64,000 bases of DNA from Dioszegia crocea (GCA_001600615.1 BCKK01000004.1:1041316-1105315); one strand, 5' to 3'. Counted from the stretch's first letter, positions 47,071-58,600 are shown. Notes: a model not told the origin generated them from the letters alone. Numbers and translations: made by a program.

Positions 47071-48072
47071 TCATCCCACGCCTCGCCCGCCTGTATTAGG
47101 ATCTCTTCCGCTATCTCCTTCGGTATTGACCCCTACGCCGTTCTCCTTGCCCGCTTGCATCCCATTTGAGATTCCCCCTGTCATCGTCTCATCCGCCTCA
47201 TAGTCGGTATCCTCTCCTTCAGACTCCTCGTCCAAGCGGTGAAACCACGATGGTATGTGTGGTGGTAATGGCAAGTTGATCAGATCCGGATCGAACAGCT
47301 AAGACGAATCAGCGCACATCTTTAGCAGATCAGCAGGCTGGCGGGAACTTACCTCGATGTACTGCTCATCAGAATATCGGTGTTTCGTGGGACCAGAATG
47401 AGCTCTGTACTGCAGAGTTAGCTTGTAGTCTCAGACACGATGGATCGAACAGCTCACCTCTATGAGTGTCGAAGCGAAGTTCCAGCCCTGGAGTCCTCGG
47501 AGGCAGCCAACGATGATACCCGTTTGATGTATTCCAAGCCTGGTCGAGTGTCAGCTGTGCCAAGAAAAGACATATTTGGACCAGTCAGCAGAGGACAGAG
47601 CTTACGGATCGATGATCAACAGAGGATGAGTCCGCTTATCTAGCAATAGCTCCAGAGTCGCCTTGACGATTTCATCCTGGATCGGTTTCCAGTCTGAGAT
47701 AGGTCGCCATAGCATCGTTCCTAGATGCAGCTACCTTGGTCAGTCCAACTTTCCAAGATCAGACCACCAGAAACGACTGAACGTACAAAGTCAATACCTG
47801 CGTTCCTCGTAAAGGCCAAGAGCTGCTTCGTCGGGAATTCAGGTGTAAGGGAAATAATCGTTCGCAAGCCCAATGTAGCGAGGAAGGGGACCTGTCGAGT
47901 CAGCTATCCTCCGTTGCTTTGATATACTGGGAAAGGCATAGCTCACCTGAGCAGGCGTGGGACTCGCACAGCGGAAGACTCCAGGCTCAACCACTGAGAA
48001 GAGGCTGGGAACGTGGATGAGGGAAGGGCCGGGTTGCTTCGAGGCACGAGCTCGAACGGCAGCGGCGGCCAT
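47071..48072 (-). CDS. Siw14/Oca-family dual-specificity pseudophosphatase
   Basis: Six exons: 47947-48072, 47787-47891, 47606-47730, 47458-47539, 47353-47409, 47071-47298; 240 aa. The fold signature is clear: VEPGVFRCASPTPAQVPFL, LGLRTIISLTPEFPT, EIVKATLELLLDKRTHPLL, TGIIVGCLRGLQGW, EYRAHSG and DEQYIELFD. These match the plant-and-fungi atypical DSP family (Siw14, Oca1/2/4/6). The catalytic loop, normally HCx5R, reads I-D-P-L-G-I-H-Q-T-G here: Cys is replaced by Asp118 and Arg by Gln124. The loop spans a splice junction (intron 47540-47605); I found no alternative joining that restores Cys or Arg. An acidic C-terminal tail of about 60 residues is extra. Likely an inactive scaffold resembling the non-catalytic Oca subunits. 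Confidence 0.88.
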
Positions 48073-48716
48073 TCTCCGTGGGCGGAAGTCGCGGGTGATG
48101 CGGCCTCGTGTTGCTTGACTGTGCAAGGAGATCTGCTAGTACTAGGGCTATCCTCTGCTCATCTCGATGGTCGACGATAATGAGCATGCACCGCAACCTT
48201 ATGCTCGACCGAATCAGGGCCAGCGATCTTATAAGGCGGGCGGCCAGCTGTCTGCATCAACAGTAACTGCACGTGACGTCCTAAGTGCGAGAGTGGCGCC
48301 AGCTATAGGCGAGAGCTCGAGTCGAGCCCGCCACACTTAGAGTGCCCTTAGCCCTACAAGCGATCCCGCCAGAGGTGGGCATATGTAGGGGACGCTAGAC
48401 ACGCAAACGATACACATCAGCCGTTCTCACACGTAATCATTGCCGTCCTTTCACACGAAACAGCTATCGTAGTCATTGTATCAACGATCTGGAACTCGAG
48501 TATCTGTTCTCGTGGAATGGTGCGCGATCGCCGCTCAATAAGTTACGGAGGTACTGAGGCGCGCACGTGAATATCATAGCAATACCAGGTCGCTTACATC
48601 TCAGCGTGAAGCAATGGTATACTTATAGAAAGATAGAAATGATAGTTGGAGTACTTGGGAATGGAAGCTGCCCGACCTGGATTTGATGGCGCGTACGATT
48701 TGGCTAGACATCACCG
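48073..48716. other. Intergenic region upstream of the pseudophosphatase gene
   Basis: 644 bases lie between two minus-strand genes. The pseudophosphatase promoter should be at the left side. A composite CACGTGACGTC site at 48270-48280 is listed separately. No coding frame is convincing. Confidence 0.45.
48270..48280. promoter_or_regulatory. Composite E-box/CRE-like site CACGTGACGTC
   Basis: CACGTG (48270-48275) overlaps TGACGTC (48274-48280). CACGTGAC is the preferred form of Cbf1-type bHLH sites and TGACGTC resembles ATF/CREB half-sites. It lies about 200 bases upstream of the pseudophosphatase ATG. Function is inferred only. Confidence 0.3.
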
Positions 48717-49223
48717 CTACTCGACCAAAGGGATTTCTATCAGACCCCATACCACGGGGTAGACATGGGATCGGCTGAGGGTCATTGTCGCATTCCAAAG
48801 GTCTTTCACCATCGCGTCGTGATGGGATTTGATGTCGGCCTCGCACTCAGTGTATGCACTGTTCCCCATCTCATCATTGACTCCTCTCTCGAGTCTGGTC
48901 TTGAAGAGGTGGCTCTGGGATTTGGCGCAGTTGGCATCCTCAGTTGAGTCAACGAGCGCGGCGAGTGCATCCGCAGTCAGCTTGTATGCTTCCACGGACA
49001 TGGGGAGTTGCGCGGCCGTACGCCCTCGCAAAGACATATTCGTCACATTGCTGTGTGATTTGCAGAAAGTCTTGATGGTGGCATCGGCCGCTGCCACACG
49101 TCGTCCCTCATCACCGTGCCAGGCCGGGCCCCGCATCGATTGGAGTGCACTGTCGTCTGCGGATATAAGGCAAGTGTCGCACTCGCCGTAGTTGCCAGAC
49201 TCGTCATAGGCACCTCGTCCCAT
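48717..49223 (-). CDS. Possible orphan protein, about 168 aa
   Basis: A stop-free minus-strand frame runs from the ATG at 49223 to TAG at 48717-48719. It also stays open upstream to about 49335, so the 5' end is unresolved. The reading has a balanced composition with several Cys (GECDTCLIS, KTFCKSHSN, EDANCAKS, AYTECEAD) and helical Ala/Leu stretches (ADALAALVDS). No signal peptide, membrane span or family was recognised. A TATA-like box at 49522-49534 and an ATGATG followed by a GTATGT donor at about 49371 suggest a spliced leader exon. The joins I tried from that ATG do not enter this frame, so the leader may be untranslated. Could be a lineage-specific protein or a spurious long frame. Confidence 0.4.
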   Translation of the reverse strand: MGRGAYDESGNYGECDTCLISADDSALQSMRGPAWHGDEGRRVAAADATIKTFCKSHSNVTNMSLRGRTAAQLPMSVEAYKLTADALAALVDSTEDANCAKSQSHLFKTRLERGVNDEMGNSAYTECEADIKSHHDAMVKDLWNATMTLSRSHVYPVVWGLIEIPLVE

Positions 49224-50384
49224 GTCGGCGATCTGCGGAGCTTCTGTGATGTGTGAGCAGGGAGAGAGATTGGGATAAAGCTCGAGGTGTGAATCGGATG
49301 GGGCAGACAAAGGGATGCGATCTGGTTTGTGCAGCTATATAGGTATCAGCTTAACATACGTGGACATCATGAACTAAGCAGGTCTAAGTCAAGACGTCTA
49401 ACAGTGTGAAGAAGGGGGCTGGACTTGGGGACGAAATCGAGTGGGGGACGTACGATTATCTGCAGGGAGAAGTATGATGTATCGTTGAAGATACTCTGGA
49501 AGAGGGGAGTGACACCGCCACCCTTTATATTAACTCCGGGCTCACACGAGGACCCTCCGCGCCCTGAAAAGAATCGCACCGAGCCACAGTCCTTTGACAT
49601 GGAAGGCCTGAACAGGGGCGAGTGTCATCCTGGTGTATACTGCGTGTCAGAGTGTGGAGCGGCGCAGTCTTTTGTTCGTCGGCTCCACTGGACGTTCCGG
49701 CGCCGGCGTCATGCCCGAGTGCCCTACATCCCCTTTCAGCAGCGATAAGCGGCAGTCGAAAAGCTGTGCTCGTCCTAATCGCCGTTGCTCGGTACTTGCA
49801 TACGGCGCTCCTCCCGTGCTTCTGTGTGAGCTGACTATGAAGACAGTGGACGTTTCGGAAAGCGCCACCGCCACAACTGGACTTCCTCTTCTTCGTTGAA
49901 TGCTTCTATTCGGCGACATCGGTATTATTTCTCTGCTTCCGGTTGGGCTGATTCCGAGTTCGGTCGCAGAAAGCGGCGGACAGGAGGCTGCGCCTTCCAT
50001 TGTTCGCTATGGAGCTATGTTTGGCGTTTCCGTCGAGCCTGCCCTAGACAGCTGATCAAGCTTGGCCAAGGCCCTTGGTGTGCCTGGATCTCTAGTGAGG
50101 TGGGCTTCAGCAGTACTGTCGTTTCCATAATGACGTTCGATCCCCGACCCTCAGTGTGCATGGCATGTAAGTAGCTTGCGCATAGCTCAACTTTGCATGA
50201 GAGTAGTCGCAGTCCCCGTTCCAATGTAAGTAGAAAATGTCATAGTGAGTCAGTATTGACTAAGCCGTGTCCTCGGTTCAAGGCTGAACATCACCCCGCC
50301 CAACCCCTCATCATGCTCGTCATTAGCGGATGTGGCATCCCATCACTCGGAATGAATGTCGCCCCCGCATCGTCAAGATTCCCA
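49224..50384. other. Largest gene-poor stretch of the window
   Basis: About 1.1 kb holds only frames of 60-118 codons that overlap on both strands and have no family, splice or leader support. The left part probably contains the promoter and leader of the minus-strand orphan (TATA-like box 49522-49534). A GTTCGATCC element at 50135-50143 resembles an internal tRNA B box but no tRNA fold surrounds it. Confidence 0.45.
49522..49534 (-). promoter_or_regulatory. TATA-box-like element, minus strand
   Basis: On the minus strand the sequence reads TTAATATAAAGGG. Clear TATA boxes are otherwise scarce in the intergenic regions here. It points leftward toward the orphan frame at 48717-49223, about 300 bases away. 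Confidence 0.4.
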
Positions 50385-52293
50385 TCAGCTCCCCTGGTAT
50401 GTATATAGTGCATCCCCATGCCGAGCTAGAAGCATGAGCTGCGTCCCACGCTGGTCCGAGCAAAAAAGCGACATGAAGCTAAGACTTACCGGATATGGCG
50501 TCGGCGCATCCCCACTCCCATCCGTCGTCGTCTTGGTCTTGCTTCCAGACGCCTCACGGACAGCATCGCCCGTGACGAGGTCTGACTTCTCCTTCGAACT
50601 ACTCGAGCTCGATGCTTTGGGTCGGGACGAGGAAGATGAGGCAGAAGAAGACGATGTCGATGATTTGCCCGCCGCCTTGGCCCTTTCAGCCTCTTTCGCA
50701 GCTTGCTTAGCCTTCTCCCGATCACGCTCGCTCGACCCTGACGAACGAGCACCGGCGCTTGATGATCCAGCTTTCGCACGCTCGGCTTCTTTCATAGCTT
50801 GCATTTTGGCCATTTTAGCCTTTTCGGCATCTCGGTCGGGGTCGGAGGTAGGGCGAGAGGATGAGCTGCCGCTGGAGGTTGACGATGATGACAATGATGA
50901 TGATGATGGGGGTGCCGATGAAGATCCAGGGGTAGAAGGGGGCCCGTTAAGCTCTTGAGAGATCATTTGGAGGCTAAAGAAAAGTAAGAGGAGGAATGCG
51001 AGTGATTTGCTTACTGTAAGGTACTTATCAGCTGAGCACCGCGGTTGATTAAGGTTCGTGTCCCGACAGCAACTTACGAAGACTGATACCGACAATCATC
51101 ATCAGTGCTTTCGTTCGCCATAGCTTGAGTTTCTGACTGATGAGGAATCAGCAAGGCACTCATAAGACAACCAGAGCTCAGTGGTCCAACTCACCGTTCT
51201 GCCGTCTCCTTCTCCGCCTGCTCAGCGACTTTATCCACTTTGCTCTTCCTCCCCGTACTCTCACTCGCGCCAGCCGCCTTCTTAGCCTCCATCATCCTCT
51301 TCATATCATCCTCCTCCTTCTTCTTCTGCTTCTCAAGTACCTCTTTCTCAGCCATCTTTGCCTTCTCCTTCTCTTTCACTTTCGCCTGCTCCTTCTCCTT
51401 CTCTTTTTCTTTCTCCCGATCACCATCTGAAGAACTCTTCTTCTTCTCCTCTTTACCCTCAGGCGCCACTTCAGGCTTGTTGAAATGGCCCCTAAATTTC
51501 AGCTGATCATCCCACCCTAGCACCACTGAAAGATAGACTCACACATGACTCGGCATCCCACTCTCCCACCATAGTTCCGGTCCTTCACCCGCCGCTCGGC
51601 CCATGGGGAACGGCCAGACCCCAGCCCTATTCAGCCGAGTCGTCAGAAAGGCCGAAGGATGCGCGCGCAGGTCGTCCCATGGCGAAGGCCGAGTTGCGGG
51701 CTTCTCCTCCTTCTGCTCCGGCTTTGCCTCTTTCGATTTCTCTCTAGACGATGAGGATGAGGATGAGGACGAGGACGAAGAGGATGAAGACGAGGATGAC
51801 CTGGAGGCTGGGGCCGGATTGATTTCCGTAGCTAGCTGATTCCACATCAGGATGAAGCTGTGACTAATCAGCCTACGCTCGGATGATACGGATGAGTAAC
51901 TTGCATTAAAGCTGCGACGGTCATGTGTACGTATGTGAGGTGAACCTGAGGCGCACCCGGGATGGCGCCAGTCATCTGTGCGACTATGGCTTTGTCAGTA
52001 CCACACCAAGCGGATCAAACAAGGGCTTACGTAGAGTCAACAGGATGAGCCAAAACCCCCACATGAGCATTCTGGGCGCGACATTGCTATTTTTGTCAGC
52101 TTTCTACAAAGGGCACCAGTACGCGTTCGACTCACAAGATCCTATCAGGTGCCGGAAGCAGGTTGGGCATGACATTACTAGCCATGAAGAGCACCATTCC
52201 GGTGATGAGAATGGTGTAGATTGGTGCGGGAGACGCGTTTGACGGAGAGGTAGGCGACCATGGTGATTCGACGGGGTATCCATAGGCCGACAT
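50385..52293 (-). CDS. Unrecognised multi-pass membrane protein with charged cytosolic region, 498 aa
   Basis: Eight exons: 52136-52293, 52031-52086, 51905-51983, 51543-51857, 51195-51491, 51078-51136, 50490-51013, 50385-50393. The frame closes only if the intron 51858-51904 uses a GC donor (GCAAGT) with a normal CACAG acceptor, joining HLTYVHMTVAALI to FILMWNQLATEINP. Three hydrophobic segments occur early (IYTILITGMVLFMASNV, MLMWGFWLILLTL, MTVAALIFILMW). Next come a Ser-rich tract, PWDDLRAHPSAFLTTRLNR, and a long Lys/Glu coiled-coil-like region (EKEKEKEKEQAKVKEKEK). Two more hydrophobic segments follow (ALMMIVGISLL, LAFLLLLFFSLQM). The Ser/Lys/Ala-rich tail ends in TPYPGS. I do not recognise the family. 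The 9-nt last exon is the least certain part. Confidence 0.72.
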
Positions 52294-52543
52294 TATGGCT
52301 CGATTTCGATGGGGTTCTAGAAAGACCATGCTGCGGTCATCATCATTGGTTTGGTATCAGATGACAATATTGTTAGCTTGCTGAGACTCCAGCCGTAGCT
52401 GTGTGAGTAGGATCAAACGATGAAAGGACGGCTCGACCCAGACCACACGCGCTCTATCCCTTCAGATCCCGATAAAGCCATCGAGTCCCATCCATTTTTG
52501 GTTTGAGATACCATGAGCGCTGACACCATCGAGCCCTGCATGC

Positions 52544-54148
52544 TCACGCTACGCCCCATACCCCAATAGGGCAAGCTCTCCACTCCCTCGGTCCAAGCTT
52601 TCTCCACCCAGGCGCCTCGGGCTCTGCCTGGCCAAGCGAAAGGATGGCAGATTCGTTCGTGGTTGGCTTGACAACCTGTATTATCAGCAGGAGCAACATT
52701 ATGACTTGGCCCGGACGTACTGCTTGCAATTGCCCCAGCCTCGCCTCCATTTCCGCCAGCCGCCGATCCGCTTCATCCACCCCGTCCATCTGCACATCAT
52801 CAAGCCCCGTCAGAAGATCCGTCTCTTCTGGTTCGAGTAGTAAAGGGGCGATGGTGCTCCAGCTTGACTGGAGGGATGGGTCGATTTGAGCCAGCGCGCT
52901 CGCCAGCCGTCGTAGACTGTGATGATCAGCAATTGTCGGTCTAGAGTGGGTCATCTGAACTCACACCACATCGCCCTCCAGCAATGAGCCTGCGATCCTG
53001 CTCCATAATCCCCGCTTGTCGGAGATTGACAATGAGATACGACCCTGACTTCCACTGCTGTCCCACATCCACACCAGCCAAGTTGCCAAGGTCCAGCGGA
53101 AAGATTGTCGTTCCTTCTCCTTCTCCCGCTTTGTCTCCTCGGGCGTGTAGTCAGTCCCCGCCGGAACATTATCCGTTAGAATGGAGAGAATATTATCAGC
53201 CAGGATTGCTGGATAGGCTGGGAGTAAAGTGGACAGATGCACTAGCAGCGGTGCCCACACTTGCTGCAGTGCGGCTGGAGGGAGCGTATCGGTCTTGCTT
53301 GGTCGTTTCCTGCCTATCAGCATGGAACGCAATAGGGAGAGGAAGCAGCTCACTTTCTAGCAAGAGGTACCATGCCCTCCGCAGCACACAGTGCCTCCAC
53401 GACATCGTCTACTTCCTCCACCTCCAATCCTCTCCGGACCCTTCTCAACTCCTTTGCTCTGACCGTGTCTTCGGCTACCTCCCGATCTCGCAACCTGTCC
53501 TTCATCAACCGCTTCCACCGCCCCACGAGCTTCTCAGCTCTGTCCCTGCCATCATATGCCGGCTGCGCCGAAGTAGACGCCAGAAGTGGCAGGAACGAGT
53601 AGGTGTGAAGGTAATTGATCGCTTGCAGAACCGATTGGCGGAGGAGTGGAAGAGGGGGCAGGTCCTCGTGGGTCGCTCGGTGACGGAGGGAGATGAGTGA
53701 GGCTGGTATTTGTATACTAGCGGCTAGATGAGATATAGGTCGAGCATACGGACCTGAACCTCATCAGCAATTGATCAGTGGCTGGTCGATCAAGGAGCAA
53801 GAAATTGACCGGTCTGAAGTGGATCCACCATGCCGTTGATAAATCGGACGATTGCCATGGCACACGTCAAGCGGGTAGAATGCGCGGCGGCAGAGTCTAT
53901 CGGTGCTGGAAGTAGATCTGCAGATACTAGCGTGTGCAGCAGATGGACAAAGGCTGGACAGGATGGCGAGGAAATATAGACGCTCATCTGAGAGGGGTCA
54001 GCCGGAACAACGTCAGGAAGGCATTATATCTCACCCTTGCCAGCCCGCGCTTCCTGGTCTGCTGATCTGCCGACGGGGAGAAAAGCCACTCATAGAGCTC
54101 TGCCAGCTCTGCCTGGCTTGCCCAAGGTACTCTCCTAGGTGTACGCAT
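52544..54148 (-). CDS. LAS1: LAS1, ITS2 pre-rRNA endonuclease subunit
   Basis: HEPN-type ribonuclease that cuts ITS2 at site C2 with the Grc3 kinase during 60S ribosome maturation. Six exons: 54035-54148, 53820-53997, 53354-53753, 52965-53309, 52721-52916, 52544-52675; 454 aa. The start MRTPRRVPWAS and MSVYISSPSCPAFVHLLHT match fungal Las1 N-termini. FINGMVDPLQTGPYARPI and the catalytic HEPN motif RHRATH (about 121-126) in SLRHRATHEDLPPL confirm the family. The second intron uses an unusual donor, GTCAAT. The C-terminal part is less conserved, with the short helical EARLGQLQ region and a Trp-rich end (GWRKLGPREW) as in other Las1 tails. It is divergent from the GNAT gene with 171 bases between starts. 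Confidence 0.93.
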
Positions 54149-54319
54149 CGGTAGTAGTTGGTTGTATAGCTAGGATTGACGAAATTTCACTCCGCGTTGA
54201 CTCACAGGCCTCGCCACGTGCTAGGGGAGCTATCGTAACTTCCCGAGATTGCCCCTTCGGGAGACTTGTGCGGCCCACAATCTTATCGCGACTCAATTCC
54301 TCCATCCTGTATATACGAT
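54149..54319. promoter_or_regulatory. Short divergent promoter, LAS1 / GNAT gene
   Basis: Only 171 bases separate the two start codons. It contains CACGTG at 54215-54220 followed closely by AGGGG (stress-element core). Both motifs are seen directly; shared regulation is inferred. Confidence 0.45.
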
Positions 54320-55307
54320 ATGCCGACCTATAAGAACACCTACAAGCCTGTGAATCAGCCTGAGGTGGGCGATGTCATGTCCATCACTCCCGAGGAGTAT
54401 GACTTCAACTTCGTCTTCCCCGTTCAGGTGTTACGGACAGACCGCATTGAGCTCCGGCCGTTTGTGGTGAGTTTGATGCTGATTTCCTCCTTGACTTGTG
54501 CTCATGGAGTAAGCCCTCGCTGCATGCTCAGATACTGTATGATCTATTCATGAAGTATCCCGAGACCCAAGAGTGGCTGCCTATGGAGACAAAGACTCTG
54601 AAGGATACTCTGGAGAGTACCGAGACAAGAAGGAGACAGCCAGTGAGTTTGCTTCCCTCCAGCTGTGGGTGATGTGGCTGAAGATAACAGGGCTTCCTTC
54701 AATATGCGGTATATACTGATAAGCCCGGAAGTGACACTCCTCGGACCGATCCCTCAGAATACGAGTTTGCGGGTACGGTATCTATCATCAATGCTTCGGC
54801 AGACGATCTTGTCGCCGAGCTGGGATGGATCATCATCTTCCCTCCTTTCCAGGTGAGCTTGTCGCATATAGGGAGCATAAGACATGCTGAATTCACTCCT
54901 TACTGCAGGGCTAAAATGACAGAAAACCCATGTACTCACCCACGCCGCGGGCGCAATGATGCATCACATCCTCGATATGCCCGAACAAGGTGGATTAGGT
55001 CTTCGGCGATGCCAGTGGTTCACGACGTCTCTCAACCTTGCCTCTCAGAAAGCCGCTTTGAGGCTTGGATTCACACATGAGGGCATACTTCGCAATCATC
55101 GCGTCATTCCTCATGGCAAAAATGGCGCTCAGGGTCAGTCATCTTCTCTATCGGTATTGATGATGTCGCTGATACATCACAGAAGGCAGACCTGGGGACT
55201 CTAAGCCGGGCCAGATGTCCCGCGATAGCTGGCTGGCGAGCATGACCTGGAGAGAGTGGGAGGAGAGTCTGCGAGACAAGGTGGATACCATGATGGCGAG
55301 GCGGTAG
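54320..55307 (+). CDS. GNAT-family N-acetyltransferase (RimJ/RimL-like)
   Basis: Five exons: 54320-54466, 54514-54642, 54691-54852, 54923-55133, 55183-55307; 257 aa. It resembles fungal cytosolic GNAT proteins of the RimJ/RimL group that acetylate amino groups of proteins or small molecules. Landmarks are YEFAGTVSIINAS (substrate-side strands), LGWIIIFPPFQKTHV followed by AAGAMMHHILDM (beta-4/helix region where acetyl-CoA binds), GLRRCQWFTTSLNLAS, AALRLGFTHEGILRNHRV and the C-terminal GRPGDS plus SWLASMTWREWE. In this group the classic Q/RxxGxG/A loop is weak, as here. The first intron has an AAG acceptor (54511-54513) and is the least certain junction. Substrate is unknown. Confidence 0.87.
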
Positions 55308-55615
55308 TCTGAGTGAAAGGGCTCTATTTATGCTGAGACTCTACGGTCCACCTAGATCTCAGGTTCTGTGATGATACATAGATGATGCTTGGAGGTGATC
55401 ACTCGCCAGAGACCGGAAGACAGAACATGAGTGAGCACCGTGCTCTGCACCCTTCTGCACCCTGCTCCGTGCCTGACCCTAAGTTACCCGAAGCGGTAAG
55501 TTGTCCAATAACGTAACGGTACACAACACATGCTCAGGCACAAAAACTAACAAAACGCAAGACCTTATTGTTGCTTTGATCCATTTGACTGTCTCTGGCT
55601 TCAGAGTCAGGAGTG
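55308..55615. other. Intergenic region upstream of the GT90 gene
   Basis: The 308 bases lie between two + strand genes. Short repeats of ctctgcaccct occur near 55440. The GT90 leader contains an intron-like acceptor (ggcttcagagtcag) just before the ATG at 55616, so a 5' untranslated exon is possible. Confidence 0.35.
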
Positions 55616-58600
55616 ATGGACTCTCAACCTTCCGGTGCCGCGCCCAGGATCCCATTCAGGCGAGGGTCCACACCGAGCTTCTCACCCCAACGGCCCAGTC
55701 TAGACGTCCCTCCTCTCGAATCTCTCTATGCCAGCCTGGTATCGACTTCGCAAGACCTCCCCGAATCACCCACTCGGTCTGGCTCGCGCCCGCATGGCGA
55801 TACCATCCGAGGGCGACAGGGTCATGAACACTCACTCAATGATGAGCCCGATGATCTTGACGATAATCAGAAAAGTCTCCGGCCCAAAACGTCCGACGCT
55901 GGGAAGAGAATAGTCTACCTGCTCCTCCTGATCTGTTCAGGGTTGATATTGAGGATCATCCTACAGCGGGACAACGGGATAGAGGCGGTTCTTAGAGGCG
56001 GGAAACAGCAGCTGGAAAGTCTGTATAAGGAGACGACAGATGAGGAGGTATGCCGCTTCGTCAGTCCTATCGAGGCATATCATCGGGACCTGGAACGACT
56101 CCGACGAAAAGTTGCAGACCGGTATCAATTTGATCTCGCCTACCCGTCGAATCCCAACCGCACCGTCCGATCCCATCACCACAAATTCTCAAACACGGGT
56201 CATTTGCTCATATCGGATTCACCGGGCTCGCCACATCCCATACCCCTCCTCTTATCTCTTGGCGAGAAGCGATGGGAAGAGCTGCTCAGTCGACAGTCTC
56301 GGACACTGGGAGAGGCGGTTGCGGAGTATGAGAGGAGGTATAGCCGGAAACCGCCAAAGGGCTTCGATAAATGGTGGGACAAGGTCAAGGAGTTTAATCT
56401 CATTCTGCCGGACGAATATGATCGGATCAATCTTGATCTTGCGCCGTTCTTTGCGCTGCCGAAAGAGGAGATGAAGAGAAGGATGGAGATGGTGGATAAC
56501 ATGAAGGAGACATTTACGCTTGCGGTCCGCGGGGGGAAAGTGAATATACGAGTGAGTAAGAGTTGGGATTGCGTGGGATGTGAGGCTGATGGGTAGATCA
56601 AAGATCCTGGTGGACTCAAATGGGGTGGCACCTGGCCGAGAGCACAAGATGCAGTGTCGTACGTACTCTCATCGTCTCTGATTGAGCTTCACTGAAACGC
56701 CAGACTCGTCAGCGCCTTCGCGAAGGATCTGCCCAATATGAAGGCTACATTTTCAATCTTTGATCAACCGCAGATCTACCTGTCTTGGGCGAGGCGGGGC
56801 TCGCTGGTTGCTCTGGGATTAAGAGGCGAGCGTAAGTTTGTCGATCGTATCCTGGGTGCACATGCTGACGGACAGATACCGCACATTTGCAGGAAACGGA
56901 CAATGCTTCCGTCAAGCTGTCAAGAAGTTGCGCTCCGGATAGCGCCTTCAGGACGGACGCCGAGATGAACGAGGGTACGTTCCCGACCGGTGACGGTGAT
57001 CAGGGCTCACTCTTCAGGCCATTCACTCATTTTTGATCCCCTTGAAGCTGGAGATCTGTGTGAAAGTGAGCATTTCTTCTTCCCTACGGATCTGCCTTGC
57101 TGATACGCCAGACCCATACCTTGTCCCCCTCCATGGTCTAACTATAGAACCGCACGACGAATACTCTCACCCACGACCACATACCCAACTACTCCCCCTT
57201 TTCAGTCTCGCCAAGACGTCCATCAAGTAAGTACAGGTCCCGAATACGCTAATGCTCAGTTCCGACATCCTCATCACACCTCTAGACCAATTCTTCGACT
57301 CGCCCGGACGAGACTACCGATGGGAAGACAAGCGGTCTCCGAAACTGGCCTGGCGCGGCAGTCCGACCGGAATATCCATGATGACGCAAGATCTACTCTG
57401 GCGAGACGCGCACCGAATCCGACTGCATCACTGGGCGAACAACAGAAGTATGGATGGTGTAGATTTCATCATGCCAGATCTGGGACAGACGATTGTTCCC
57501 CTCCCTGCCAAGAAGGAAGGCGATGATGCGGCGGATGACGAAGGGGAGAGGATGCAAATTGAGATGGGGCCCAGTTTGGGGTTTAAGCACGAACGTGTTA
57601 AGCGGAAAGTCGCCTCGACTTTCTATCTGGATGCCAAGTTATCGGGCGGGGCAATACAGTGTAGCGAGGAAGATGGAACTTGTGATGAGATGGAGTGAGT
57701 ACTTTTGAGCATTGGAGTGGATTGTGGGCTGATAGGGGCAGTAACGAGATCAATTGGGCGCCTCGACAACGGTCTGATATCTTGAACCGGCATAAGTTCC
57801 TGCTTGACATTGATGGAAATGGATGGAGGTGGGTCATGATCTGGTTGAACGACGTGTGAAGTTGGTGCTGATGGAATAGTGGCCGTTTCAGGCGGCTCAT
57901 GAGTACAAACTCGCTCGTCATAAAAGTTGGGATTTTCACCGAATGGTTCCAACCTCATCTCATCCCGTGAGTACCCTTGATGATCCAGCGACGATGACAC
58001 AGACTGATGATCAGGTGGTTCATGTATGTTCCGGCCAAGCTTGATTTTTCCGATTTATACGACATTCTAGGATTGTAAGTCTTCTCCTCGATCTTCAGGC
58101 CCAAGCTTACGTCCAGTTTCCGCGGAACACCCCATCATCCCGACTTGGGGTTCGACGAGACTGCGAAAGCCCTAGCACACAATGGGAAATGCTTCGTTCA
58201 GCGCATGTTCCGGATTGAAGATTTACAGGCGTACATGATGCGACTATTCTTGGAGTATGCCGTGAGTATATTTTCTCCCACCGCATAGATTTAACAAGCT
58301 GATAAGCGCAGAGATTGGCAGCTGATGAAGGAGAAGATATGGTCAGTGTCTTATCTGACCCACTTCGGCTGTTACTGACAACTGGCAGGACTTCCACTAT
58401 GTTGCGCCTTCAACATACGAGGATGAGAGTAACTCAGAGGAAGTCGAGCCCCACCATGCTCCCATAGATTACGAAGAGCTAGGTCCGCAATATAACAACC
58501 CAAATTGGAAACCGAAAGACGAGTGGCTTGAGATTAGGGATCATGTGGAGGTTGGAATGGAGCGGGCGGAGGAAGAGATTGAGAGTGTGGCGGATTGGCA

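Noticed and set aside
49647..50000. 118-codon minus-strand frame in the gene-poor stretch
   Set aside because: Overlapping frames of similar length exist on the + strand, composition is Ser/Arg/Pro-biased, and nothing supports transcription or a family.
50135..50143. GTTCGATCC, resembling a tRNA B box
   Set aside because: No A box, acceptor stem or cloverleaf arms could be found at the right distances on either strand.
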